Positions 46,240-55,130 of a DNA stretch of 64,000 bases are shown here, in pieces; position 1 is the stretch's first letter, and each line of letters begins with the position of its first letter. The stretch covers positions 39,638-103,637 of the forward strand of contig PAPM01000012.1 in assembly GCA_002708905.1 (NCBI GenBank). The letters are read 5' to 3'. The DNA is from Pseudomonadales bacterium (GTDB taxonomy: Bacteria; Pseudomonadota; Gammaproteobacteria; Pseudomonadales; Ketobacteraceae). The notes below the pieces were generated by a model. That model did not search any database and was not told where the DNA came from. It worked only from the letters and a program-made list of their open reading frames with translations. Made by a program: the position numbers and the translations under genes.

Positions 46240-46871
46240 GTGCCGCGTTATTGACGCTGGGTATCACCGGAATTGCCCATGGCGAAGAAGGCAGCATTCT
46301 GGAAGATCCCCCGGTCATTGATCCGAATGTTGTGCGCCTGGGATTGAAAGAAGCGGATATTGATGATGAAAATTTTGAAGTGGGTGCTTTTATCGGGTTT
46401 ATGAGTGTCGAGCATTTCGGCACCCATGAGGTCTATGGTGTTCGCGGCGCCTGGCATGTCAATGAAGACCTGTTCTTCGAAGCCAATTACGGCATGGCGT
46501 CAGTGGGCAAAACCCCCGCAGAGTACGCCGCCGGGGATTTCAACCTGTTCACCGATGAAGACCGGGATTTCATTTATTACAATTTATCGCTGGGCTTTAA
46601 CGTGCTGCCCGGTGAAGTGTTCATGACCAGCGACTGGGCCTTCAACTCGTCCATCTATGTGTTAGCGGGTGGGGGTACGGTGGACTTCCTGGGGGAACAG
46701 GAGTTTGCACTCAACCTGGGTATGGGGCTACGGGTGGTGGTGACTGATTCTTTTGCCATGCACCTCACTTTCCAGGACATAATGACCGATAAATTGAAAC
46801 AGCTCAGCGACGGCAGCGACGGTTCTGCGCACAATATGCAGTACACCGCCAGCCTGACATACTTTTTCTAG
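46209..46871 (+). CDS. Outer-membrane beta-barrel protein (OMP_myx-type)
   Basis: A 220-residue exported protein with signal peptide (about 1-25), a short acidic linker (26-55), and a small beta-barrel domain (about 56-220) ending in a C-terminal aromatic strand (LTYFF). The pattern matches the outer-membrane beta-barrel family first described in myxobacteria. It starts inside the SH3-barrel gene and ends 48 bp before the thioredoxin-like gene, consistent with one transcript. Confidence 0.8.
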   Translation: MDNRFIRLFLSAALLTLGITGIAHGEEGSILEDPPVIDPNVVRLGLKEADIDDENFEVGAFIGFMSVEHFGTHEVYGVRGAWHVNEDLFFEANYGMASVGKTPAEYAAGDFNLFTDEDRDFIYYNLSLGFNVLPGEVFMTSDWAFNSSIYVLAGGGTVDFLGEQEFALNLGMGLRVVVTDSFAMHLTFQDIMTDKLKQLSDGSDGSAHNMQYTASLTYFF

Positions 46872-46919
46872 ATCCGGTAGGAAAACGGGGGCTCCATTTA
46901 TTTTATGAGGCATACCAAT

Positions 46920-47435
46920 ATGACGAGACGCAACCTGATCCGCTGGATAGCAGCCACCCTGATCATCCCCGGACTGTTATTGGGTACAGCGACGTTCGCC
47001 AAAACCGAAAACCTGAGTGGCCCGGCACCGGATTTTACCCTGCCCCTGGCGGGCAAGAAGAAATTGAAGCTTTCGCAACTGCAGGGCAATGTGGTCATGA
47101 TCAACTTCTGGGCCTCCTGGTGTGGACCTTGCCGGGAAGAGATGCCATTGATTGAAGACCTGTTCCAGAAATACAAAAAACTGGGCTTTGTCGTGTACGG
47201 CGTGAACGTCGATACCAACCCCCAGGATGCCCAGGCCCTTTTGAAAGAAACCGGCGTCAGCTTCCCGGTAGGCTACGACACCAAGAACAAGGTAAGCCAA
47301 CTGTATTCCGTAGACTCCATGCCCAGCACGGTGATGGTGGATCGCAAGGGCAATATGCGGTTTCTGCATCGCGGCTATAAACCTGGTTACGAGAAAGATT
47401 ACGAGAAACAGATCCGACAACTGATTCGCGAATAA
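46920..47435 (+). CDS. TlpA/ResA-like thioredoxin
   Basis: A 171-residue periplasmic or membrane-anchored disulfide reductase. The N-terminal signal/anchor (about 1-27) precedes a TlpA fold with the active site WASWCGPC (Cys68 and Cys71) and a cis-Pro region SMPSTVMVD. Members commonly reduce apocytochrome CxxCH cysteines for haem attachment, which would suit the several c-type cytochromes nearby. Start 46920 follows a GAGG ribosome site; an in-frame ATG at 46905 lies in that region. Confidence 0.9.
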   Translation: MTRRNLIRWIAATLIIPGLLLGTATFAKTENLSGPAPDFTLPLAGKKKLKLSQLQGNVVMINFWASWCGPCREEMPLIEDLFQKYKKLGFVVYGVNVDTNPQDAQALLKETGVSFPVGYDTKNKVSQLYSVDSMPSTVMVDRKGNMRFLHRGYKPGYEKDYEKQIRQLIRE

Positions 47436-47447
47436 CGGCTGACCATT

Positions 47448-47699
47448 ATGCTGAAACCTCGACGCAACCTACAGGCTCGACTCTGCGCCCTGGCCACTGT
47501 GCTGGGGTTGCTGCTGTTGTCCGGCTGCAGCGCCATCAAACCCTGGGTGAAACCCTACGAGCGTAACAACCTGGCAGATCCCATTATGAGTTTCTCCATG
47601 GACCCGGTGGAAAGCGGTTACATGCATCACGTTTTCCAGGCGCGGGAAGCGGCCCGGGGAGCAGAAGGTGGCGGTGGAGGCGGCTGTGGTTGTAACTAA
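47448..47699 (+). CDS. DUF4266 small lipoprotein
   Basis: An 83-residue lipoprotein with lipobox LSGC (about residue 27), the DUF4266 core WVKPYERNNLADPIMSF and ESGYMHHVFQAREAA, and a Gly-rich C-terminus ending CGCN. The family's function is not established. It regularly neighbours DUF3570 and TlpA-like genes, as here. It starts 12 bp after the thioredoxin stop and its end overlaps the DUF3570 start. Confidence 0.88.
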   Translation: MLKPRRNLQARLCALATVLGLLLLSGCSAIKPWVKPYERNNLADPIMSFSMDPVESGYMHHVFQAREAARGAEGGGGGGCGCN

Positions 47700-48828
47700 G
47701 CGCGCAGGTTTTCTTACCGGCCTCCTGCTGCTGGCCAATGTCAGTTTTGCGGCGGTATTGCCGGCCGATCGTGCCGATGTGATGTATCACAGCTACGATG
47801 GCGGCGGCGTTAAGATAGACGGTCCGGCGGTGTTGGTCCGCAAGAGTGTCACCGATGACGTTTCGGTTAGTGCTCAATACTATGTTGATGAAATATCCGG
47901 TGCTTCCATTGATGTTCAGGTGCTGGCAAGTGAATACGCAGAGGAACGGACCCAGTACGATATCGGCGCCGACTACCTGCTCAACAAAACCATTCTCACA
48001 GTAGGATATTCAAACAGTGAAGAGAATGACTATGAAGCGGATACCTACTCCATTGGTGTGAGCCAGGATTTCTTTGGTGACCTGAGCACCCTGAGCCTGA
48101 GCTTCGCCTTGGGTAATGACACTATCGGCATGAGTACCAACTCAGACTTTAGCAAGGACAAACGCACACAGTCCTACCAGTTCAGCTGGACCCAGGTGAT
48201 AACCAAAAACCTGCTGATGAACTTTATATACCACGTCATCACTGATGAAGGCTATCTGAATAATCCATACCGCCGCTTTCGCTATCTGGACCCGAATTCC
48301 GGCTCCGGCGTCTCCTGGCAGACAGAAGTCTACCCGGAGACTCGCACCAGTCATGCGTTTGCTGTACGCGGGCGCTACTACATGCCCTACCGGGCCGCGT
48401 TCGGCTTTGAATATCGACGCTTCAATGATACCTGGGGCATTAATGCCTATAACATGGATCTGAGTTACACCCACCCACTAAAAGAGAACTGGATCATCGA
48501 TGTTCGCTACCGCTACTACTCTCAAAGCGATGCTGACTTTTATTCCGACCTATTCCCGGCAGTGGGTTTCCAAAACTATATGGGTCGCGACAAAGAGCTA
48601 AGCACGTTCTCCACTAACACCCTGGGTTTCAAAGTCTCCTACGAATTCGACACCCACTGGTCCCGAGGCTGGCTGGAGAAAGCCGCCGTCTCATTTGCCT
48701 GGGATATGCTCAGCATCGAATACGACAATTTCCGCGATGCGCGCCGCACCGATCTGCCCGCTGGCACAGAACCCCTGTACAAGTTGGACGCAGACGTCAT
48801 CCGATTCTTCATATCAGGTTGGTTTTAA
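47686..48828 (+). CDS. DUF3570 outer-membrane beta-barrel-like protein
   Basis: A 380-residue exported protein (signal peptide about 1-23) rich in alternating aromatic residues and Tyr/Arg pairs, ending in Phe (ISGWF), typical of an outer-membrane barrel; it matches DUF3570. The GTG start at 47686 is supported by GGAGG (47676-47680) 5 nt upstream and overlaps the DUF4266 gene by 14 bp, indicating coupling. Last gene of the rightward redox set. The next gene, a signalling protein, is 136 bp away and probably separate. Confidence 0.87.
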   Translation: MVVTKRAGFLTGLLLLANVSFAAVLPADRADVMYHSYDGGGVKIDGPAVLVRKSVTDDVSVSAQYYVDEISGASIDVQVLASEYAEERTQYDIGADYLLNKTILTVGYSNSEENDYEADTYSIGVSQDFFGDLSTLSLSFALGNDTIGMSTNSDFSKDKRTQSYQFSWTQVITKNLLMNFIYHVITDEGYLNNPYRRFRYLDPNSGSGVSWQTEVYPETRTSHAFAVRGRYYMPYRAAFGFEYRRFNDTWGINAYNMDLSYTHPLKENWIIDVRYRYYSQSDADFYSDLFPAVGFQNYMGRDKELSTFSTNTLGFKVSYEFDTHWSRGWLEKAAVSFAWDMLSIEYDNFRDARRTDLPAGTEPLYKLDADVIRFFISGWF

Positions 48829-48847
48829 ATACCGATCTGCAATATAA

Positions 48848-48864
48848 GGGCAGTTTCGCTGCCC
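48848..48864 (+). terminator. Short hairpin after the DUF3570 gene
   Basis: GGGCAG (48848-48853) pairs with CTGCCC (48859-48864) over TTTCG. No T-tract follows, so this is a weak terminator candidate. Confidence 0.4.
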
Positions 48865-48900
48865 TGTAGCCTGACAGTTAGATGCCGAAGACATACACTT

Positions 48901-48964
48901 ATCGAGGACAAGGATTAGCCACTGGAGGGAACCAGTGGCGTTACGGCAGGAAGCAGGCTGACTT
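48901..48964 (+). promoter_or_regulatory. GGA-rich leader of the HD-GYP gene, possible RsmA/CsrA target
   Basis: Five GGA motifs lie in 50 nt (48906-48908, 48912-48914, 48924-48926, 48928-48930, 48949-48951). Two fit ANGGA: AAGGA at 48910-48914 and AGGGA at 48926-48930. The latter lies in the AGGGAA loop of a perfect 8-bp hairpin (GCCACTGG/CCAGTGGC, 48918-48925 with 48932-48939), the preferred RsmA/CsrA presentation. The start codon is 25 nt further on. Confidence 0.5.
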
Positions 48965-50428
48965 ATGGACAAAACCATCCTCCTCTGTGACCGGGACTCC
49001 CAGTTACAGGACATCTATAGCAGTGCTCTGGACGGTGAACCCATTCAGATTGTAGGTTGTAACGACCCTGCAAAAGCACGCACCGTGGCGCTCAATCTTC
49101 ACCCCGACCTGATTCTGTTGAATACCGATTTCAACAAGAATGGTTATCGCGCCTGCAAACTATTAAAACAAAACCGGCACACTTTGATGATCCCGGTATT
49201 GATGCTGTCGGATGCACCCAATCTCGAACAGCGTCAACGGGCTTTGGAGGCCGGTGCCATCGACCTGATCCATCGCATAAGCTCACCCTTTTTCACTCGG
49301 GAACGCATTCTCAGCGTCCTGAATGAGAGCCAACGATTTTCCCTGGCGAACCGTATGACCGAATATCAGTATCAAATACTCGTAGCCGAAGACAGCCCTT
49401 CCCTGCAACAGTTTTACTCAGCGGTACTGGGCGAACTGAATTGCAACGTCACCCTGTGCGACAACGGACGCACCGCCTGGCAGCAATTAAAAGCCGGGCA
49501 GGAGTTTGACCTGATCATCACCGACCTGTTTATGCCGGTGATGGACGGCAAGGAATTGTGCAACCTGATTCGTTCCCATCACGAATTTGATCAGACCCCG
49601 ATCATTGTCATCACCACCGAGCAGGAAAAACCCGTCTTGTATGATCTGCTGAATCTGGGCGTCAGCGACTTCATCCAGAAACCGTTTCGGGAAATGGAGC
49701 TGCGCAGCCGGGTGCAGGCACACCTGCGCAACCGGGTGCTGGTTCAGGAACAATTCAAGCTGAACCAGGAATTGATTGAACTCAGCGCGCAATTGGAAGA
49801 GAAAATTGCGGAGCGCACGCGGGAGATCTTTGAGGCCAACGTTGAGACCATCTACAAGCTGGCGACAGCCTGTGACCTGAAAGACGTGGACACGGCCAAC
49901 CATATCGCCCGGGTGAAAGAATATGTGGAAGCATTCTCCCTGCACCTGGGCATTGATGAAAAGACCGCCAGGGAGTACGCCTACTCCAGCATGATGCACG
50001 ATGTGGGCAAACTGGGTATCCCTGACTCCATTCTGCGCAAGCCGGGGCCACTGAATGACGCCGAGTGGGAAATCATGCGCACCCACCCCATCAAAGGTAA
50101 GGAGCTGCTGGGGAAACGCTCCTTCTACCAGCATGCGGCAGACATCGCCGTAGCCCATCACGAACGCTTCAATGGCAAAGGCTACCCCTATGGCATCAGC
50201 GGCAAGCAGATTCCACTGAGTGCCCGCATCGTTGCCATCGTGGACATCTATGATGCCCTCACCAGCCGGCGCCCCTACAAAGAACCCTGGCCTTTGGAGC
50301 AGGCGTATAAGGAACTGCAGTCCCTGTCCGGTCACCACCTGGACCCCATGCTGGTGTCGGAATTCATGAAGCTGGCCCAGTCAGGCCAACTGGAGCGCAT
50401 TAGCCAGCGCTATGCGGTAGCCTCGTAG
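48965..50428 (+). CDS. Two-receiver HD-GYP response regulator (c-di-GMP phosphodiesterase)
   Basis: A 487-residue cytoplasmic signalling protein. The first receiver (about 1-125) is degenerate: Asn53 replaces the phospho-accepting Asp (LILLNTDF) and Ser107 sits where the conserved Lys is expected. The second (about 135-255) is intact, with Asp187 (IITDLFMP) and Lys239 (IQKPF). A coiled coil (about 260-295) leads to an HD-GYP domain with HD at 345-346 (MMHDVGKLGIPD) and HHERFNGKGYP at 398-408, which hydrolyses c-di-GMP. No cognate histidine kinase is adjacent. Confidence 0.93.
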   Translation: MDKTILLCDRDSQLQDIYSSALDGEPIQIVGCNDPAKARTVALNLHPDLILLNTDFNKNGYRACKLLKQNRHTLMIPVLMLSDAPNLEQRQRALEAGAIDLIHRISSPFFTRERILSVLNESQRFSLANRMTEYQYQILVAEDSPSLQQFYSAVLGELNCNVTLCDNGRTAWQQLKAGQEFDLIITDLFMPVMDGKELCNLIRSHHEFDQTPIIVITTEQEKPVLYDLLNLGVSDFIQKPFREMELRSRVQAHLRNRVLVQEQFKLNQELIELSAQLEEKIAERTREIFEANVETIYKLATACDLKDVDTANHIARVKEYVEAFSLHLGIDEKTAREYAYSSMMHDVGKLGIPDSILRKPGPLNDAEWEIMRTHPIKGKELLGKRSFYQHAADIAVAHHERFNGKGYPYGISGKQIPLSARIVAIVDIYDALTSRRPYKEPWPLEQAYKELQSLSGHHLDPMLVSEFMKLAQSGQLERISQRYAVAS

Positions 50429-50448
50429 CAGTCATAGGGGTTTAGCGG

Positions 50449-50454
50449 TATAAT
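50449..50454 (+). promoter_or_regulatory. Probable -10 element for proA
   Basis: TATAAT at 50449-50454 lies 43 nt before the proA start. The -35 (about 50426-50431, TAGCAG) is poor, so the promoter may need an activator or lie partly elsewhere. Confidence 0.45.
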
Positions 50455-50497
50455 TCCGCCCTTAACACCCACAAATAGTAAACAAGGTTACCAATAA

Positions 50498-51751
50498 ATG
50501 GATGTAAAAGCCTATATGACCCAGGTGGGTCAACAGGCCCGCGCTGCGTCCCGTGCTATGGCGAAGGCCAACACCGGCATAAAAAATGCCGCGTTGCTGG
50601 CGATAGCAGACGCCATTGAAGCCAATCGGCAGGCACTCACTGAGGCCAATCAGATTGATCTGGCGAATGGCCGGGCCAATGGCCTGGAACCCGCCATGCT
50701 GGATCGCCTGGAGCTGACCCCCGCGCGCATCGACACCATGATTGAGGGCCTCCACCAGGTGGCTGCCCTACCGGACCCTGTGGGCGAAATCACCGACATG
50801 ACCTACCGGCCAAGTGGCATTCAGGTGGGCAAAATGCGGGTGCCGCTGGGCGTCATCGGCATCATCTATGAATCCCGCCCCAACGTGACCGTGGAGGCCG
50901 CCAGCCTGTGCCTGAAGTCCGGCAATGCCACTATCCTGCGGGGTGGTTCGGAAGCCATCAACAGCAATCAGGCCATTGCCCGCTGCATTGCGGACGGTCT
51001 GGACAAAGCCGGTCTGCCCCTGAGCGCCGTTCAAATTGTGGAAACCACGGACCGGGCCGCTGTGGGTGAACTGATTACCATGCCTGAATTTGTCGACGTG
51101 ATTGTTCCCCGCGGTGGCAAAGGCCTGATTGAACGCATCAGCAACGATGCCAGAGTGCCTGTGATCAAACATCTGGATGGCATCTGTCACGTCTACATCG
51201 ACGCCGAAGCGGATCCCGAAAAGGCCATTAATATCGCCCTCAATGCCAAAACCCATCGCTATGGTGTCTGCAATGCCATGGAAACCCTGTTGGTACACGA
51301 CACCGTGGCGGACCTGATCTTGCCCAAACTGGCAGAGCTGTATCGGGAAAAAGGCGTGGAGCTGAGAGGATGCGACAAAACACAATCCATCATCGATTGT
51401 GTCGCGGCCTCTGAAGAAGATTGGTCAACGGAATACCTGGCCCCCATCCTGTCCATCCGGGTGGTGGATGATATTGATGCCGCCATCGAGCACATCAACA
51501 CCTATAGCTCGCAGCACACTGAAAGTATTGTGACCGAGAACTACACCCTGTCCCGTCGCTTTCTGACGGAAGTGGATTCCAGCTCGGTCATGGTCAACGC
51601 GTCCACCCGCTTTGCCGATGGCTTCGAGTATGGTTTGGGCGCAGAAATCGGCATCTCCACCGACAAAATACATGCCCGTGGCCCGGTGGGCCTGGAAGGC
51701 CTTACTTCGCAGAAATACATAGTGCTGGGCGATGGTCATATCCGCAACTAA
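50498..51751 (+). CDS. proA: Gamma-glutamyl phosphate reductase
   Basis: Proline biosynthesis enzyme (417 aa) of the aldehyde dehydrogenase superfamily that reduces gamma-glutamyl phosphate with NADPH. Conserved [18 protein letters not shown], catalytic Cys in [11 protein letters not shown], and the C-terminal [15 protein letters not shown] are present, and the length matches the family. nadD begins 20 bp before its stop, so translation is coupled, in the common proA-nadD-rsfS-rlmH order. Confidence 0.97.
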   Translation: MDVKAYMTQVGQQARAASRAMAKANTGIKNAALLAIADAIEANRQALTEANQIDLANGRANGLEPAMLDRLELTPARIDTMIEGLHQVAALPDPVGEITDMTYRPSGIQVGKMRVPLGVIGIIYESRPNVTVEAASLCLKSGNATILRGGSEAINSNQAIARCIADGLDKAGLPLSAVQIVETTDRAAVGELITMPEFVDVIVPRGGKGLIERISNDARVPVIKHLDGICHVYIDAEADPEKAINIALNAKTHRYGVCNAMETLLVHDTVADLILPKLAELYREKGVELRGCDKTQSIIDCVAASEEDWSTEYLAPILSIRVVDDIDAAIEHINTYSSQHTESIVTENYTLSRRFLTEVDSSSVMVNASTRFADGFEYGLGAEIGISTDKIHARGPVGLEGLTSQKYIVLGDGHIRN

Positions 51752-52409
51752 CGCCACAGGCGTTCTGGGCGGCACGTTCGACCCGATTCACACCGGCCAT
51801 CTACGCTTGGCCTGGGAGGCAAAATCGCGCCTTAACCTGGACTTCGTACGCCTGGTGCCCTGTCATGTGCCCACCCACCGGGAAAGCCCGGATACCACTG
51901 CCAAACACCGTCTGACCATGGCGGAGCTGGCCTGTATCGGTGTGCCCGGTTTTGAAGTGGACAACTGGGAAATTACCCGTAACGAGCCTTCCTACAGCAT
52001 CAGCACCCTGCAGCATGTGCGGGAACAGATCGGTGATGAGGCTCCCCTGGTCTTTATTATGGGTATGGATGCCTTCAACCAGTTCAGCAGCTGGCACGAG
52101 TGGCAAACCATTCTGAAGATTGCCCACCTCTGGGTTGCCCATCGACCGGGTAACAAACTGCCGGAGGACGACACCACCGAGCATCAGTTGCTGCAACAAC
52201 TGCAATCGGGCGCCGATGAGCTGAAAGATTGCCCCTCCGGCAAGATCCACGTCCACGAAACCACGGCGCTGGATATCTCCGCCACCAAACTTCGCCAACA
52301 GATTGCCGAGGGTATTACGCCTCGATTTCTGTTACCCGATGCCGTTTGGGCCTATATTCAGCAAAATAAACTTTACGGTTACAGGAACGACAACAGATCC
52401 AATGACTGA
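51732..52409 (+). CDS. nadD: Nicotinate-nucleotide adenylyltransferase
   Basis: NAD biosynthesis enzyme (225 aa) that adenylates nicotinate mononucleotide. The nucleotidyltransferase motif [15 protein letters not shown] lies at about residues 13-27 and the C-terminal [12 protein letters not shown] signature matches the ISSTxIR motif. It overlaps proA by 20 bp and rsfS by 8 bp. The start at 51732 has no better alternative before the GGTFDP motif. Confidence 0.96.
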   Translation: MVISATNATGVLGGTFDPIHTGHLRLAWEAKSRLNLDFVRLVPCHVPTHRESPDTTAKHRLTMAELACIGVPGFEVDNWEITRNEPSYSISTLQHVREQIGDEAPLVFIMGMDAFNQFSSWHEWQTILKIAHLWVAHRPGNKLPEDDTTEHQLLQQLQSGADELKDCPSGKIHVHETTALDISATKLRQQIAEGITPRFLLPDAVWAYIQQNKLYGYRNDNRSND

Positions 52410-52743
52410 CCTGCAAACATTGAAAGACATCGTGATCGATGCTTTGGAAGATATGAAAGCCAAAGACATCGTCACCCTGGATGTCAAACCGCTCACCAGC
52501 GTGGCCGATCTGATGATCGTTGCCAGCGGCACCTCCAACCGTCACGTCAAATCCATCGCTGAAAACGTGAGGGAAAAGGTCAAACACAATGGTCTCCAAC
52601 CGCTGGGCATTGAAGGCGAAGACGCCTCTGAATGGGTGCTGGTGGATTTGGGGGATATCATTGTGCACATCATGCTGCCCGACACCCGCCGCTTTTACGA
52701 CCTGGAAAAGCTCTGGAGCATGTCTCCGGATCAACAGGACTGA
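52402..52743 (+). CDS. rsfS: Ribosome silencing factor RsfS
   Basis: A 113-residue protein of the RsfS/Iojap family that binds ribosomal protein uL14 and blocks subunit joining during starvation. Characteristic [56 protein letters not shown] and the end [11 protein letters not shown] are present. Start 52402 overlaps nadD; an upstream in-frame start would lie inside nadD. rlmH follows after 30 bp. Confidence 0.96.
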   Translation: MTDLQTLKDIVIDALEDMKAKDIVTLDVKPLTSVADLMIVASGTSNRHVKSIAENVREKVKHNGLQPLGIEGEDASEWVLVDLGDIIVHIMLPDTRRFYDLEKLWSMSPDQQD

Positions 52744-52773
52744 TGCCCTGACTCCTCCAACGGATAATCCTTT

Positions 52774-53241
52774 ATGCGCGTTCGCCTGATCGCTGTGGGC
52801 ACCAAGATGCCCGGCTGGGTCACTCAGGGATACGAGGAATACAGCAAGCGCCTGAATCAGGACCTCACCTTGGAGCTGGTTGAAATTCCCGCCGGTAAAC
52901 GAGGCAAGAACGCGGACGTAGAGCGCATCACCCACAAGGAAGGCGAGCAGATGCTGGCGGCGATCCACAGCGGCGACCATGTCATCACCCTGGATGTACC
53001 CGGTAAACGCATCAGCACGGAGAAGCTCGCCAAGCGCCTTGAACAGCTACTACAAGGTGGCCAACACGTTTCCATTCTTATTGGTGGCCCTGAAGGATTG
53101 GCACCCCAATGTCGGGAAAAAGCCCAGGAAAGTTGGTCTTTATCGGATCTGACGCTGCCTCATCCCCTGGTTCGTGTTTTAATTGCGGAACAATTGTATC
53201 GAGCGTGGTCTATTTTAAAGGGCCATCCTTATCATCGATAA
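52774..53241 (+). CDS. rlmH: 23S rRNA (pseudouridine1915-N3)-methyltransferase
   Basis: A 155-residue SPOUT-class methyltransferase acting on helix 69 of 23S rRNA in the assembled ribosome. The family hallmarks [12 protein letters not shown] and [20 protein letters not shown] and the C-terminal HPYHR are intact and the length is standard. It sits between rsfS and mrdA, the usual gammaproteobacterial arrangement. Confidence 0.97.
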   Translation: MRVRLIAVGTKMPGWVTQGYEEYSKRLNQDLTLELVEIPAGKRGKNADVERITHKEGEQMLAAIHSGDHVITLDVPGKRISTEKLAKRLEQLLQGGQHVSILIGGPEGLAPQCREKAQESWSLSDLTLPHPLVRVLIAEQLYRAWSILKGHPYHR

Positions 53242-53249
53242 CGTAGAAC

Positions 53250-55130
53250 ATGCCAAAACCCATCACACTTAAAGATCACTACCGCGAAACCCGCGTCTTC
53301 GCTCGCCGGGCTGTGGTATCGGTGTTTGTGGTGATCCTGCTGATCCTGGCGCTGATCGCGCGCATGGTGTATCTGCAGGTGTTGCAGTACGAGAAATACG
53401 CCAGCCTGTCCGACGATAACCGGGTAAGCGTGGAGCCGGTCGCGCCGACAAGAGGGCTGATTGTGGACCGTAATGGTCATCTGTTGGCGGACAACCGCCC
53501 CAGCTATTCCGTCAGTATCACCAAGGAGCTCTGCCCGGATATAGAGGGCACCCTGGAGAAACTGTCACGGCTGGTGGAAATCACCGACAGCCGACTCGAC
53601 GACTTTCACAAGCGCCTGTCACAACGGCGCCGCCCCTTCACCCCGGTGGCGGTGAAGTTCAAACTCACCGAGGAGGAAATCGCGGTCATTGCGGTGAATC
53701 AACACCTGTTACCCGGTGTTAGCCTGAGTGCGAGCCTGGTGCGCCATTACCCCCATGCGGAAGCCATGTCCCACGCCGTTGGCTATGTTGGGCGCATCAA
53801 TGAAACCGAATTGCAGAAGCTCAACGCTACCAACTACAGCGCCACTGAACATATCGGGAAAACCGGTGTGGAAGCCTTCTATGAAAGCCGTCTGCATGGC
53901 GAAGTGGGCTTTCAAACCATCGAAACCGATGCCCGCGGCCGAATTACCAAAGTGCTGGAGCGCACCGACCCGGTTCCCGGCGACAACCTGCAGCTGTTTA
54001 TGGATTTGAGTACCCAATTGGCAGCAATGGATGCGTTGGACGGACGCCGTGGCGCGGTGGTGGCCATTGAACCGGCCACCGGTGGCGTGATTGCCCTGGC
54101 CAGCGTACCCGGCTTCAATGCCAATCTGTTTGTGACCGGAATCGATTATGCCACCTACAACAGCCTGCAGGGTTCGAAAGCCCGGCCGCTGTTCAACCGT
54201 GCTCTGCAGGGACGCTATCCTCCCGGCTCCACCATAAAACCCATTGTCGGTCTGGGGGGCATTGAAACCGGTGCCACCACCTGGGAATATTCCATCTATG
54301 ATCCCGGTTTCTATCGTTTGGAAAACGACACCCGTTATTATCGCGACTGGAAAAAATGGGGACACGGCGTGGTAAACCTGCATACCGCCATCGTGGAATC
54401 CTGCGACACCTATTTTTACGAGCTGGCGTTCAACATGGGCATCGACGACATCCACGACTTTATGGAACCCTTTGGCTTTGGCCACCGCACCGGCGTCGAC
54501 CTTATCAACGAAAGCAAAGGCCTGTTGCCATCCCGCTTCTGGAAGAAAGCCACCCGCAACATGCCCTGGTTCCCCGGGGAAACCCTGATTACCGGTATCG
54601 GCCAGGGCTATATGCTGGCGACACCGTTGCAACTGGCCCTGTCCACTGCCATCCTGGCCAATCATGGCACCAAAGTCAGACCGCGCATGGTGAAAGCCAT
54701 TGGCGGCATACCGCTGCCTGCGCCGGAGGTGGGAGACCCCATCACCCTGAAAAACCCGGAGAACTGGGACCTGATTATCAAAACCATGCGCGATGTGGTG
54801 CACAGCCCCAAGGGTACTGCCCGTGGAATTTCCAAAGACCTCCCTGGCTACGATATTGCCGGCAAAACGGGTACGGCCCAGGTTTTGGGTATCAAGCAGG
54901 ATGAGGAATACGATGCCGAAAAAATTGCCGAGTGGCATCGGGACCACGCCCTGTTCGTTGGGTTTGCCCCGGTAAAAAACCCCAAAATTGCCATTGCCGT
55001 TTTGGTAGAGAATGGGGGCGGCGGCGGTTCTACTGCGGCACCGGTTGCCCGCCAGGTGATGGATGCCTATTTTGAATCCCTGCGCCAGGACGCGAATGTT
55101 CCCACCACCAAGGCGGTGCAAGCACAATGA
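53250..55130 (+). CDS. mrdA: Penicillin-binding protein 2
   Basis: Class B transpeptidase (626 aa) of the Rod elongation complex that cross-links lateral-wall peptidoglycan. An N-terminal transmembrane helix (about 22-42) and a dimerisation/pedestal region precede the transpeptidase with PGSTIKPIVG (SxxK near residue 327), SCDTYFYELA (SxN-type) and KTGTAQV. Length is standard. It lies 8 bp after rlmH and overlaps rodA by 4 bp (ATGA), so the two partners are coupled. Confidence 0.97.
   Translation: MPKPITLKDHYRETRVFARRAVVSVFVVILLILALIARMVYLQVLQYEKYASLSDDNRVSVEPVAPTRGLIVDRNGHLLADNRPSYSVSITKELCPDIEGTLEKLSRLVEITDSRLDDFHKRLSQRRRPFTPVAVKFKLTEEEIAVIAVNQHLLPGVSLSASLVRHYPHAEAMSHAVGYVGRINETELQKLNATNYSATEHIGKTGVEAFYESRLHGEVGFQTIETDARGRITKVLERTDPVPGDNLQLFMDLSTQLAAMDALDGRRGAVVAIEPATGGVIALASVPGFNANLFVTGIDYATYNSLQGSKARPLFNRALQGRYPPGSTIKPIVGLGGIETGATTWEYSIYDPGFYRLENDTRYYRDWKKWGHGVVNLHTAIVESCDTYFYELAFNMGIDDIHDFMEPFGFGHRTGVDLINESKGLLPSRFWKKATRNMPWFPGETLITGIGQGYMLATPLQLALSTAILANHGTKVRPRMVKAIGGIPLPAPEVGDPITLKNPENWDLIIKTMRDVVHSPKGTARGISKDLPGYDIAGKTGTAQVLGIKQDEEYDAEKIAEWHRDHALFVGFAPVKNPKIAIAVLVENGGGGGSTAAPVARQVMDAYFESLRQDANVPTTKAVQAQ

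Noticed and set aside
48829..48964. c-di-GMP (GEMM) riboswitch in front of the HD-GYP gene
   Set aside because: The conserved GEMM core blocks and tetraloop-receptor arrangement are not present. The GGA-rich hairpin explains the leader better.
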